54,500 nucleotides of DNA, from contig NZ_JAOOPY010000025.1 of NCBI RefSeq assembly GCF_025486315.1, positions 1-54,500 of the forward strand, written 5' to 3'. This DNA comes from Variovorax sp. N23 (GTDB lineage: Bacteria; Pseudomonadota; Gammaproteobacteria; Burkholderiales; Burkholderiaceae_C). Both the position numbers and the translations under genes were made by a program. The notes under the pieces are model-generated. The model made no database searches, was not told where the DNA came from, and saw only the letters and a list, made by a program, of their open reading frames with translations. Position 1 is the stretch's first letter. Each line of letters begins with the position of its first letter. Positions 19,129 to 28,411 of this stretch are shown here, one piece after another.

Positions 19129-20025
19129 TCAGGCCGCGACGGCCTGCCGGCGCCTGGCGTCGTGGTATTCGCCGGTGCCGCGCGCAATCACGCGGTCGGT
19201 CGCCAGCACGTCGCCCGGCTGGTACTCCGGCTGCCCGGCGATGCGTTCGTACAGCGGCGCGAAGTCGATGGTCGCCAGGTCGAGCAGGTCGGCCAGGCTG
19301 TCGATGACGAAGTAGCTCTCCTGGAAATCGTCGATGCGGTAGTGGGTGCGCATCACCCGCTCCAGATCAAACCCGATGCGGTTCGGCGACGGGTCGTCCA
19401 GCGAGAACACGCTCTCGGTGCGCGACGACGCGATGCCCGCGCCGTAGATGCGCAGCCCGTCCTTCTGCTGGATGAGGCCGAATTCCACCGTGTACCAGTA
19501 GACGCGCGCCAGCTTGTCGAGCACGCCCAGCTTCTTCGCGCGCAGGCCGCCAATGCCATAGGCCTGGATGTAGTCGGCGATCGCCGGGTTCATCAGCATC
19601 GGCACATGGCCGAACACGTCGTGGAACACGTCGGGCTCTTCCAGGTAGTCGAGCTCGTGCGGCTTGCGGATGAAGTTGCCGGAGGGGAAGCGTCGGTTGG
19701 CCAGGTGCTCGAAGAACACCTCGTCGGGCACCAGGCCCGGCACGGCCACGACCTGCCAGCCGGTGCGCTGCAGCAGCACCTCGCTCAGTTCCAGAAAGTT
19801 CGGAATCTGGTCGGCACCGATCGGCAGGTTCTTCATGCCTTCGACGAACTCGTCGCAGGCGCGGCCGGGCAGCAGCTTCGTCTGACGCTCGAACAGCGTC
19901 TTCCAGACCGCGTGCTCGGCCGGCGTGTAGTTCGCCCAGCCCTGGTCGATGGTCCAGTCCGGCCGGTCCGGCCTGGCCGCGTCGCCTGCGGCGAGGCCGT
20001 GCTTGGTCGCCTCGGCGGTCCGCAT
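19129..20025 (-). CDS. phhA: Phenylalanine 4-monooxygenase
   Basis: 298 residues, the normal length for bacterial phenylalanine hydroxylase. It hydroxylates phenylalanine to tyrosine with tetrahydropterin, O2 and non-heme Fe(II). The iron ligands fit the family: His135 and His140 in FHDVFGH and Glu181 in TVEFGL. The substrate-binding FIRKPHELDYLEEPD stretch is intact. It starts 2 bases after the hpd stop on the same strand, so hpd-phhA form an operon converting phenylalanine through tyrosine and 4-hydroxyphenylpyruvate. No tyrosine aminotransferase or pterin dehydratase is adjacent. Confidence 0.96.
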   Translation of the reverse strand: MRTAEATKHGLAAGDAARPDRPDWTIDQGWANYTPAEHAVWKTLFERQTKLLPGRACDEFVEGMKNLPIGADQIPNFLELSEVLLQRTGWQVVAVPGLVPDEVFFEHLANRRFPSGNFIRKPHELDYLEEPDVFHDVFGHVPMLMNPAIADYIQAYGIGGLRAKKLGVLDKLARVYWYTVEFGLIQQKDGLRIYGAGIASSRTESVFSLDDPSPNRIGFDLERVMRTHYRIDDFQESYFVIDSLADLLDLATIDFAPLYERIAGQPEYQPGDVLATDRVIARGTGEYHDARRRQAVAA

Positions 20026-20027
20026 GC

Positions 20028-21116
20028 TCAGGCCTCGGCGGTGTCGAGAACGCCGCGGCGGATCTGGTCGCGTTCGAGCGACTCGAACAGCGCCTTGAAG
20101 TTGCCCTCGCCGAAGCCGTCGCGGTAGTCGCCGCGGCGCTCGATGAACTCGAAGAACACCGGCCCCAGCATCGGCGTGGAGAAGATCTGCAGCAGCAGGC
20201 GCGGCTCGCCGCCCTCCGTGGTGCCGTCCATCAGGATGCCGCGCGCCTGCAGTTCCGGCACGTTCTGGCCATGGCCCGGCAGGCGGCTGTCGAGCATCTG
20301 GTAGTAGATGTCGTTGGGCGCCGTGGCCGTCGGTACGCCAGCCAGCGCCAGCCTGTCGACCGCATCCTTCAGGTTGTCGCAGATCAGCGCGATGTGCTGG
20401 ATGCCTTCGCCGTTGAACTGCATGAGGAACTCCTCGATCTGGCCGCCGCCCTTCCTGGATTCCTCGTTGAGCGGGATGCGGATCTTGCCGTCCGGCGCCG
20501 TCATGGCCTTCGACGTGAGGCCGGTGTATTCGCCCGAGATGTCGAAGTAGCGGATCTCGCGGAAGTTGAAGAGCCTCTCGTAGAAGTCGGCCCAGAAGGT
20601 CATGCGGCCGCGGTACACGTTGTGCGTGAGGTGGTCGATGAGCTTGAGGCCATGGCCGACCGGGTGGCGGTCCACGCCCTCGATGAACTCGAAGTCGATG
20701 TCGTAGATCGACTTGCCTTCGTCGAAACGGTCGATCAGGTATAGCGGCGCGCCGCCGATGCCCTTGATGGCCGGCAGGCGCAGTTCCATCGGGCCGGTGG
20801 CGATCTCGATCGGCTGGGCGCCCAGTTCGAGCGCGCGGTTGTACGCCTTGTGCGCGTCCGTCACGCGGAAGGCCAGGCCGCAGGCCGAGGGGCCGTGCTC
20901 GGCCGCAAAGTAGGCCGCCTGGCTCTTCGGCTCGCGGTTCACGATGAAGTTGATGCCGCCCTGGCGGTACAGCACGACGTCCTTGGAGCGGTGCCTGGCG
21001 ACCAGCGTGAAGCCCAGCATCTCGAACACCGGCTCGAGCACGCCCGGCGTGGGCGATGCGAATTCGACGAATTCGAAGCCTTGCAGGCCCATGGGGTTGT
21101 CGAAGTGGTCAGCCAT
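20028..21116 (-). CDS. hpd: 4-hydroxyphenylpyruvate dioxygenase
   Basis: 362 residues. It converts 4-hydroxyphenylpyruvate to homogentisate with Fe(II) and O2 in tyrosine catabolism. The three iron ligands fit the Pseudomonas enzyme to within one position: His162 (LIDHLTHNV), His241 (IQHIALICDN) and Glu323 (FFEFIERRGD). The start is the ATG at 21116 (MADHFDNPMG); the frame remains open to 21311 but crosses the divergent regulator's promoter. It is followed immediately by phhA. The divergent Lrp-type gene is the probable regulator. Confidence 0.97.
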   Translation of the reverse strand: MADHFDNPMGLQGFEFVEFASPTPGVLEPVFEMLGFTLVARHRSKDVVLYRQGGINFIVNREPKSQAAYFAAEHGPSACGLAFRVTDAHKAYNRALELGAQPIEIATGPMELRLPAIKGIGGAPLYLIDRFDEGKSIYDIDFEFIEGVDRHPVGHGLKLIDHLTHNVYRGRMTFWADFYERLFNFREIRYFDISGEYTGLTSKAMTAPDGKIRIPLNEESRKGGGQIEEFLMQFNGEGIQHIALICDNLKDAVDRLALAGVPTATAPNDIYYQMLDSRLPGHGQNVPELQARGILMDGTTEGGEPRLLLQIFSTPMLGPVFFEFIERRGDYRDGFGEGNFKALFESLERDQIRRGVLDTAEA

Positions 21117-21175
21117 CGTGTGTCTCCAGAAATTGCGGGTAGGGTTGTCGTCGATGCTAGGCGCTCGCGGCACAC

Positions 21176-21227
21176 GATTCCTGCAACTTGCGGCCCTGCG
21201 ATGGTCGATCACGCAGGATTCCTGCAA
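21176..21227. promoter_or_regulatory. Candidate Lrp-type operator pair between hpd and its regulator
   Basis: GATTCCTGCAA occurs at 21176-21186 and again at 21217-21227, 41 bp apart, about four helical turns. The second copy is the right half of a perfect palindrome, GCAGGATTCCTGC at 21213-21225. Confidence 0.55.
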
Positions 21228-21237
21228 AATCCAGCGC

Positions 21238-21720
21238 ATGAGCGCTCCAGTCGAACTCGACACCATCGATCTGCGCGTACTTCGCGCGTTGCAGGCCAAC
21301 GGCCGCGCCACCTACGACGAGCTGGCGGCCCAGGTCAGCCTGTCATCGTCGGCGACGTTGCGGCGCGTCAAGCGGCTGGAGGAATCGGGCGTGATCCAGG
21401 GCTACGTCGCCCTGCTGCGGCCCGAGCGCGTCGGCCTGCCGCTGATGGCCTACATCAACGTGCGGCTCGAGAAGCACACCGAGAGCCACAAGCGCAGCCC
21501 GATGGACGCCTTCCGCGCTTCGATCCAGGGCTGGCCCGAGGTGATCGAGTGCCACTCGCTCACCGGCGACATGGACTACCTGCTGCGCGTGGTGGTCGCC
21601 GACATGGCGCACTACTCGCGCTTCGTGATGGACACGCTGCTCAAGCACCCGAGCGTGCAGGACTGCAAGACCAGCTTCGTGCTCGACCGCGTCAAGACGA
21701 CGACGGCGCTGCCGATCTGA
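21238..21720 (+). CDS. Lrp/AsnC family transcriptional regulator
   Basis: 160 residues with an N-terminal helix-turn-helix (LDTIDLRVLRALQANGRATYDELAAQVSLSSSATLRRVKRLEESGVI) and a C-terminal RAM ligand-binding domain containing the ECHSLTGDMDYLLRVVV segment. These proteins form dimers to octamers or larger and respond to amino acids. The gene is divergent from hpd-phhA across 121 bp that hold repeated palindromic sites, so regulation of phenylalanine/tyrosine catabolism is the likeliest role, with an aromatic amino acid or ketoacid as effector. That role is inferred from position. Confidence 0.93.
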   Translation: MSAPVELDTIDLRVLRALQANGRATYDELAAQVSLSSSATLRRVKRLEESGVIQGYVALLRPERVGLPLMAYINVRLEKHTESHKRSPMDAFRASIQGWPEVIECHSLTGDMDYLLRVVVADMAHYSRFVMDTLLKHPSVQDCKTSFVLDRVKTTTALPI

Positions 21721-21732
21721 GGCGTCCGCCGC

Positions 21733-22152
21733 TCAGGAGGTCAGCTTCGACACGACGACGGAGTCGTCCACCGGCGGATCGATCTCGCCGGTCAGGATCC
21801 TCGAGGCCTGGGTCGCGCAGTGCCCGGCGGCGGTCGACTGCGCGCCGATGGCGTGCAGCATGGCCTCGCGCTCAGCGGTCGTCATCTCCATCGAGACCTT
21901 GCCCAGGTCGAGCGCCGCCGCCATCGCGTGGCGCGCCGCGACCAGGTACAGGTGGGAAGCGGCGCGCATGCGGTTGGCCTGCTGCGTGTCTTCCCGCGCG
22001 GTCGACGAGCCGCGCTGCGCCAGCTCCGACAGACCGGACAGGTCCGTCGGCTCGAAGTGGGTCACCGGCAGGCGGTCGAGTTCGCTGGCGGCGATCACCA
22101 TGGCCAACGCCTTGTTTGCTGCGGTCACGGTGGACCGGTGACTTTCTCTCAT
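21733..22152 (-). CDS. Hypothetical protein, unknown function
   Basis: 139 residues, soluble, Ala-rich and helical, without signal peptide or membrane segment. I recognise no family. It has a short RESHRSTVTAANKALAMVIAASELDRLPV beginning and a central HAMAAALDLGKVSMEMTTAEREAM helix pair. The start at 22152 is supported by a GGAGGG ribosome site 9 bases upstream; an in-frame ATG at 22194 has none. It lies downstream of livF on the same strand, about 100 bp away, but need not belong to that operon. Confidence 0.6.
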   Translation of the reverse strand: MRESHRSTVTAANKALAMVIAASELDRLPVTHFEPTDLSGLSELAQRGSSTAREDTQQANRMRAASHLYLVAARHAMAAALDLGKVSMEMTTAEREAMLHAIGAQSTAAGHCATQASRILTGEIDPPVDDSVVVSKLTS

Positions 22153-22248
22153 TTTGAAATCCCTCCGCGCTGATGGAGGCGCATTCTCGCGCAACGACGC
22201 CGCCGTGGCACGCAGGACGACCCGGGGGCGCCTGCCTCACCCATGACC

Positions 22249-22948
22249 TCAGCGCGCCACGCCGAGCAGGCGGTCGAGCACCTCGGGTTGCGTGCGCAGC
22301 ACGTCGGCGCGCTCGGCGTGCACCAGCCGCCCCTGGTCGAGCACCACGGCATCGTCGGAGATCGCCAGCACCGCCTGCGGGTGCTGCTCGACGATGATGG
22401 CCGCCAGCCCCTCGTCCCGCGTGATGCGGCGGATGGCGCGCAGCAGCTCTTCCACGATGATCGGCGCCAGGCCTTCGAGCGGCTCGTCGAGCAGCATCAG
22501 GCGCGGGTTGAGCACCAGGGCGCGCGCGACGGCGAGCATCTGCTGCTCGCCGCCCGACAACTGCGTGCCCAGGTTGCCCTTGCGCTCGGCCAGGCGCGGG
22601 AACATCGCGTAGACGCGCTCGGGCGTCCAGTGGCCGGGGCGTGCCACGGCCGTGAGGTTCTCGTGCACCGTGAGCGACTTGAAGATGTTGCGCTCCTGCG
22701 GCACCCAGCCGATGCCCGCGGCGGCGCGGCGGTGCGGTGCCAGCCGGTTCAGTTCGATGCCGCCCAGCGTGATGCGCCCGCCGTGCTGCCGCGTGGCGCC
22801 GGCCAGCGTGTTGATCAGTGTCGTCTTGCCGGTGCCGTTGCGGCCGAGCAGCGCCAGCGTGCGGCCTTCGGCCAGCGTGAGCGAGATGCCGGTGAGCACC
22901 ACCGCTTCGCCGTAGCCCGCGCTCAGGTCGTCGATCTGCAGCAGCGCG

Positions 22949-22956
<8 letters not shown>
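22249..22956 (-). CDS. livF: Branched-chain amino acid ABC transporter ATP-binding protein (LivF type)
   Basis: A 235-residue ABC ATPase, the second of two in a HAAT-family importer. Walker A is GRNGTGKTT, the signature is LSGGEQQMLAVARAL, Walker B is LMLLDEP and the switch His is in VEQHP. Length and the missing C-terminal extension match LivF rather than LivG. It overlaps livG by 8 bp and is the last gene of the five-gene unit. It powers uptake together with LivG. Confidence 0.92.
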
Positions 22957-23712
<756 letters not shown>

Positions 23713-23716
<4 letters not shown>

Positions 23717-24684
23717 CGCTTGAACATCTTCCACGGCTTGAGCAGCCGCTCGCGGCCGACGAGCATCAGCAGCACGAGGATCAGGCCGATCCAGAACATC
23801 CAGTACTGCGGCGTGACGGACGACAGCGTGTCCTGCAGCAGCTTGAAGACGACCGCGCCCGCGATGCCGCCGTAGAGCCAGCCCACGCCGCCGATCACCA
23901 GCATCAGCAGCACGTCGGCCGAACGGTCGAAGGCCAGCACGTCGAGCGAAGCGAAACCGGTGGTCTGCGCCAGCAACGCACCGGCCGCGCCCGCCACGGC
24001 GGCCGCCACGGTGTAGATCACGGCCATGCGCGAGACCACCGGAATGCCGACGGCCATCGCGCGCAGCCGGTTGTCGCGAATGGCCTTGAGCGTGGCGCCG
24101 AAGGGCGAGCACACCAGCCGCCGCATCAGCAGGAAAAGCAGCAGCACCACCGACAGCGAATACCACGCAGCCGTGCGGCCGTAGAGGTCGAAGTCGAACA
24201 GGCCCAGCACCGGCCCCATGACCACGCCCTGCAGCCCGTCGGCCCCACCGGTGAGCCCGTCGAGCTTGTTCGCCAGTTCGAGCAGCAGCAACGCGGTGCC
24301 GAGCGTGACCATCAAGCGCGTGAGGTCACTGCCGCGCAGGATGGTCACGCTGGCCAACGCTCCGAGCGCGGCCGACAGCCCCACTGCGACCATCAGGCCG
24401 ACCGTCGGGTCGGGCATGACATGCTTGGCGAACAGGGCCGCGGCGTAGGCACCGAAACCGAAGAAGGCCGCATGGCCGAGCGAGACGATGCCGGTGTAGC
24501 CCAGGATCAGGTCGAGCGACATCGCGAACAGGGCGACGATGGCGATCTCGTTGACCATCAGCGCGTGCGAGGGCATGGCCCATGGCAGCGCGAAGGCCAA
24601 CGCCCAGACGACGAACTCCCACGGGCGCCAGCGCGCCGGATCGAGCAGGCGCCTGCGCAGCGCGTCGGTCCGAGGGCCGTCCAT
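23713..24684 (-). CDS. livM: Branched-chain amino acid ABC transporter permease (LivM type)
   Basis: A 323-residue inner-membrane permease with about nine to ten hydrophobic segments. The LivM signature NEIAIVALFAMSLDLILGYTGIVSLGHAAFFGFGAYAAAL is clear in its N-terminal third. The cytoplasmic coupling loop is GATLKAIRDNRLRAMAVGI. The ATG at 24684 shares one base with the livH stop (TGATG), implying coupled translation. Extra N-terminal residues before the first helix are about 20. Confidence 0.92.
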
Positions 24685-25556
24685 CACCTGCCGCCCCGCC
24701 GCGTGAACAGGCCCTGCGGGCGCCACATCAGGATCAGGATCATCAGCAGGTAGACCGTGAAGGCGCCCATCTTCGGGATGAAGTACTTGCCGGCCACGTC
24801 GGCCACGCCCAGCAGCATCGCCGCCAGCAGCGGCCCGGTGATCGACGAGGTGCCGCCGACCGCGACCACGATGAGGAAATAGATCATGTACTTGAGCGGG
24901 AAGCTCGGGTCCAGCCCCAGGATCTCCGCCCCCAGCGCACCGCCCAGCCCGGCGAGCCCGGAGCCGACCGCGAAGGTCAGCAGGAACACACGGTTCACGT
25001 CGATGCCCAGCCCGGCCGCCACGCGTGCGTCGTCGACCGCCGCGCGCAGCCGGCTGCCGAAGCGCGTCTTCGACAGGATGAGCTGCAGCACGATGGCCAG
25101 CACCGCGCACACCGCGATGATGAAGAGCCGGTAGTGCCCCATGCCGAGCATCAGGGCACCGTCGCCCACCTCGGTGCGGCCGCGCAGCCACTCGGGCAGC
25201 TGGATGTTCTGCTGCGACGAGCCGACGACGTAGTCGATGGCCGCCACCGCCATGAAGGTCAGGCCGATGGAGAACAGCACCTGGTCGAGGTGCGACTTGC
25301 CGTACATCGGCCGGTACAGCGTGCGCTCGAGCAGCGCGCCGGCGGCGCCCACCACCACGAAGGCCAGCGGCAGGCAGAGCAGGAACGGGATGCCCAGCTT
25401 CTGCATCGCGAACACCGTGAGGTAGCCGCCCGCCATGGCGAAGGCGCCGTGCGCCAGGTTGATGAAGTTCATCAGGCCCAGCGTCACGGCCAGGCCGACC
25501 GCGAGCACGAACAGCAGCATGCCGTAGGCGATGCCGTCGAAAAGGATGGTCAGCAT
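24684..25556 (-). CDS. livH: Branched-chain amino acid ABC transporter permease (LivH type)
   Basis: A 290-residue inner-membrane permease with about eight hydrophobic segments. The LivH opening DGIAYGMLLFVLAVGLAVTLGLMNFINLAHGAFAMAGG is distinctive, and the coupling loop includes RFGSRLRAAVDDARVAAGLGID. It pairs with LivM. It starts 22 bp after the substrate-binding protein stop and precedes livM with a one-base overlap. Confidence 0.92.
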   Translation of the reverse strand: MLTILFDGIAYGMLLFVLAVGLAVTLGLMNFINLAHGAFAMAGGYLTVFAMQKLGIPFLLCLPLAFVVVGAAGALLERTLYRPMYGKSHLDQVLFSIGLTFMAVAAIDYVVGSSQQNIQLPEWLRGRTEVGDGALMLGMGHYRLFIIAVCAVLAIVLQLILSKTRFGSRLRAAVDDARVAAGLGIDVNRVFLLTFAVGSGLAGLGGALGAEILGLDPSFPLKYMIYFLIVVAVGGTSSITGPLLAAMLLGVADVAGKYFIPKMGAFTVYLLMILILMWRPQGLFTRRGGR

Positions 25557-25578
25557 GGAGCGGCGTGCGTCCCCGCGT

Positions 25579-26763
25579 TCACTTCGCCTTGCCGGGGTCT
25601 TTCACCGCCTTGATCACGTCGAACTCGACGTTGTAGAGCTGGCCGTCCTTCTTCTCGACCTTGCGCAGGTACACGTCCTGCACGATGTCGCGCGTCTGCG
25701 CGTCGATCAGCACCTGGCCACGCGGGCTCTCGAAGACCTGGCCCTTCATCTTCTCCAGCAGCGCGGCGCCGTCGCCCTTGCCGCCGGTGGCCTTGAGCGC
25801 CTCATAGATCACGCGCATGCCGTCGTAGCCGCCCATGGCCATGAAGTTGGGGCGCATGTTCTTGTTGGCCTTCTGGAAGGCCTCGACAAACTTCTTGTTC
25901 ATCGCCGACGGGTGCGCCGCCGAGTAGTGGTGCGAGGTGACCACGCCGAGCGCGCCGTCGCCCATGTCGTTGAGCTGGTCGTCGTCGGTCACGTCGCCGG
26001 TGGCGATCAGGCGGATGCCGGCCTTGTCCATGCCGCGCTCGAGGAACTGCTTCATCACCGCCGCCCCCGCGCCCGAGGGCACGAAGACGAAGAGCGCGTC
26101 GGGCTTGGCGTCGCGCACCTTCTGCAGGAAAGGGGCGAAGTCGGGGTTGCGCAGCGGCACGCGCAGCTTGTCGATCACCTTGCCGCCGTTGAGTTGGAAG
26201 CGCTCGCTGAAGAACTTCTCGGCGTCGTTGCCGGGGCCGTAGTCGGACACCAGCGTCACCACCGACTTCACGCCGTTCTTCGGCGCCCAGTCGCCCATGG
26301 CGACCGACACCTGCGGCAGCGTGAAGCTGGTGCGCACGATGTACGGCGAGGCCTCGGTGATGCTCGAGGTCGCGGCGGCCATCACGACCAGCGGCGTCTT
26401 CGACTGCGTGGCGATGGGCGCGGCGGCGAGCGCGGCCGGCGTGACGCCGAAGCCGGCCAGCACGTTCACCTTCTCGTTGACCACCAGCTCCTGCGCCAAG
26501 CGCTTGGTCACGTCGGGCGTGGCGACGTCGTCCTTGACGATCACCTCGATCTTGCGGCCGGCCACGGTGTCGCCGTTCTGCGCGATGTAGAGCTTCACCG
26601 CCGCCTCGATCTGCCGCCCGGTCGAGGCCTGCTGCCCGGTCATCGGCAGGATCAGGCCGATCTTGAAGGGCGTGGTCTGCGCCTGGGCGGCGAGCGGCGC
26701 GGCCAGTGCGAGGGCGGCGAGGGCGGCCAGGCCGGCGGCCTGGACGAGATGGCGTCGTTGCAT
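25579..26763 (-). CDS. ABC transporter substrate-binding protein, LivK/Leu-Ile-Val-BP type
   Basis: A 394-residue periplasmic binding protein (type I fold, Peripla_BP_6). The signal peptide is about 1-29 (MQRRHLVQAAG...AQAQ) and has paired arginines. The mature start FKIGLILPMTGQQASTG is typical. It heads the livHMGF unit on the minus strand and sets its specificity. The family takes up branched-chain amino acids but also amides, urea and aromatic acids, and nothing here fixes the ligand. The ATG at 26763 is chosen because the signal peptide begins there; upstream in-frame residues are not signal-like. Confidence 0.9.
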   Translation of the reverse strand: MQRRHLVQAAGLAALAALALAAPLAAQAQTTPFKIGLILPMTGQQASTGRQIEAAVKLYIAQNGDTVAGRKIEVIVKDDVATPDVTKRLAQELVVNEKVNVLAGFGVTPAALAAAPIATQSKTPLVVMAAATSSITEASPYIVRTSFTLPQVSVAMGDWAPKNGVKSVVTLVSDYGPGNDAEKFFSERFQLNGGKVIDKLRVPLRNPDFAPFLQKVRDAKPDALFVFVPSGAGAAVMKQFLERGMDKAGIRLIATGDVTDDDQLNDMGDGALGVVTSHHYSAAHPSAMNKKFVEAFQKANKNMRPNFMAMGGYDGMRVIYEALKATGGKGDGAALLEKMKGQVFESPRGQVLIDAQTRDIVQDVYLRKVEKKDGQLYNVEFDVIKAVKDPGKAK

Positions 26764-27031
26764 GTGTGTCTCCGGTGGGATGGAATGCCGTTTCGCGTCA
26801 TTGTGGGCAGACGAAACGCCGCCGCGTGCTCCGGCAATCACCTAGGCGCGCGTTGCGACCGGGGCATTCTGCGCGATCTTCACACCGCGTGCGCGGTCAT
26901 CGCACAACCCGTGGACGGCCGTGCAGACCGTCCCCTTCCCGGGGGCGCCGCCCACGCGCCCGCGAAGGTTCCGCCTGCGCCCGAAGGGGATCACGACGGA
27001 GGAAGCCGGCGCGGGGTTAATCTCCGGGGAC

Positions 27032-28408
27032 ATGCCGCACCTGCTCGCGCCCTGGCTGCCGTCGCCGTCCCAGCACTTCCTGGTAGTCACCTTCGCGCTG
27101 CTCGTCTACGTGCTGACCACCCGCGCGCGGCGCGAGCAGCGGGCGCCGACGACGGCGATCGCCTGGGTCATGGGGCTGCTGCTGCTGCCCTACCTCGCGC
27201 TGCCCGTGTACCTGCTGTTCGGTCAGCGCAAGCTCAGGCCCGCGGGCTCGCCGCGGCCGCCGCGCACCCTGCCGGCCGGCCACTGGGCGGCCGAGCTGAT
27301 CGAGAGCTTCGGCCTGCCGCCGCCGGGGCGGTGCGTCCCGTGCTTCCATGCCGACGGCGCGGCCGCGCGCGAAGCGCTGTGGCAGGTGATCGACGCCGCC
27401 CGCGTTCGCCTGGACATCTGCACCTTCATCATCGGCGACGACGCACTGGGCCACGAGGTGGTCGCGCGCCTGGCCCGGCGCGCGCGCGAGGGCGTGCGCG
27501 TGCGGGTGCTGCTCGACGGCTTCGGCGCCATCACGCTGCCGCGGCACCACTTCGACGCGCTGCGTTCGGCAGGCGGCCAGGTCGCGGTGTTCCGCCCATT
27601 CTTCGGCCTGCGCCGCAGCGGGCCGCGCAACCTGCGCAACCACCGCAAGTTCGTGATTGCCGACGACACCCGGCTGTGGTCCGGCGGGCGCAATCTGGCG
27701 GGCGAATATTTCACCGGCAACGATGCCTATCCGGTGCCATGGCGGGACCTCTCCTTCGATCTGCGGGGCAGCGTGGCGGAGGCCGCGGCCCGGCAGTTCG
27801 AGCACGACTGGTGCTCGGTGCGCAACGACACGCCGCGCGAGATCGCGCCGACGCACGACATGCCGGACGACGGCTCGCTCGCCCAGTTCCTGCCGAGCGG
27901 CCCCGACCAGACGGAGGACACGGCGCACGCGCTGCTCATCGACGCGTGCTTTCGCGCCGAACACCGCATCCTCGCGGTCACGCCCTACTTCGTGCCCGAC
28001 GACGGCCTGCGCAATGCGCTGCGGCTGGCGGCACGGCGCGGCGTGCAGGTGACCATCGCGATCCCCTCGCGCTCGAACCACCGGCTGACCGACTTCGTGC
28101 GCGCGCGGGCCATGCGCGACCTCGCAGGCGCGGGGGTGATCTTCCGCATGCTGCCCTTCATGGCGCATGCCAAGGCCGTGGTGGTGGACGACGAACTGGC
28201 GATGTGCGGCTCGATCAATCTCGACCTGCGCAGCCTGCTGCTGAACCACGAGGCCGCGGTGGTGTTCTACGGCCGCGCGCCGATCGACTGGCTGGCGCAG
28301 TGGATCGAGACCACCGCGTCGGCCGGCGAGCCCTATCGCGCTCGACGGCCCGGCCTGCTGCGCGACCTGGCCGAAGGCCTGCTGCTGACCGTCGCATTCC
28401 AGCTGTAG
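27032..28408 (+). CDS. Phospholipase D-like cardiolipin synthase
   Basis: 458 residues. Two N-terminal membrane helices (about 15-30 and 42-64) are followed by two PLD domains. Both HKD motifs are complete: His204/Lys206/Asp211 (NHRKFVIAD) and His379/Lys381/Asp386 (AHAKAVVVD). The architecture and length fit the Cls family, which joins phosphatidylglycerol molecules, or PG and PE, to form cardiolipin at the inner membrane. The ATG at 27032 is placed just before the first helix; an ATG at 26921 in frame would add 37 Pro/Arg-rich residues. The intergenic region 26764-27031 holds no other gene that I can see. Confidence 0.9.
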   Translation: MPHLLAPWLPSPSQHFLVVTFALLVYVLTTRARREQRAPTTAIAWVMGLLLLPYLALPVYLLFGQRKLRPAGSPRPPRTLPAGHWAAELIESFGLPPPGRCVPCFHADGAAAREALWQVIDAARVRLDICTFIIGDDALGHEVVARLARRAREGVRVRVLLDGFGAITLPRHHFDALRSAGGQVAVFRPFFGLRRSGPRNLRNHRKFVIADDTRLWSGGRNLAGEYFTGNDAYPVPWRDLSFDLRGSVAEAAARQFEHDWCSVRNDTPREIAPTHDMPDDGSLAQFLPSGPDQTEDTAHALLIDACFRAEHRILAVTPYFVPDDGLRNALRLAARRGVQVTIAIPSRSNHRLTDFVRARAMRDLAGAGVIFRMLPFMAHAKAVVVDDELAMCGSINLDLRSLLLNHEAAVVFYGRAPIDWLAQWIETTASAGEPYRARRPGLLRDLAEGLLLTVAFQL

Positions 28409-28411
28409 CGC

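Noticed and set aside
26880..27010. A fifth, degenerate copy of the dispersed repeat before the cardiolipin synthase gene
   Set aside because: Only the C-run/G-run and a TTCCGC fragment resemble the family; the CACTTCGTG and AACACC blocks are missing.
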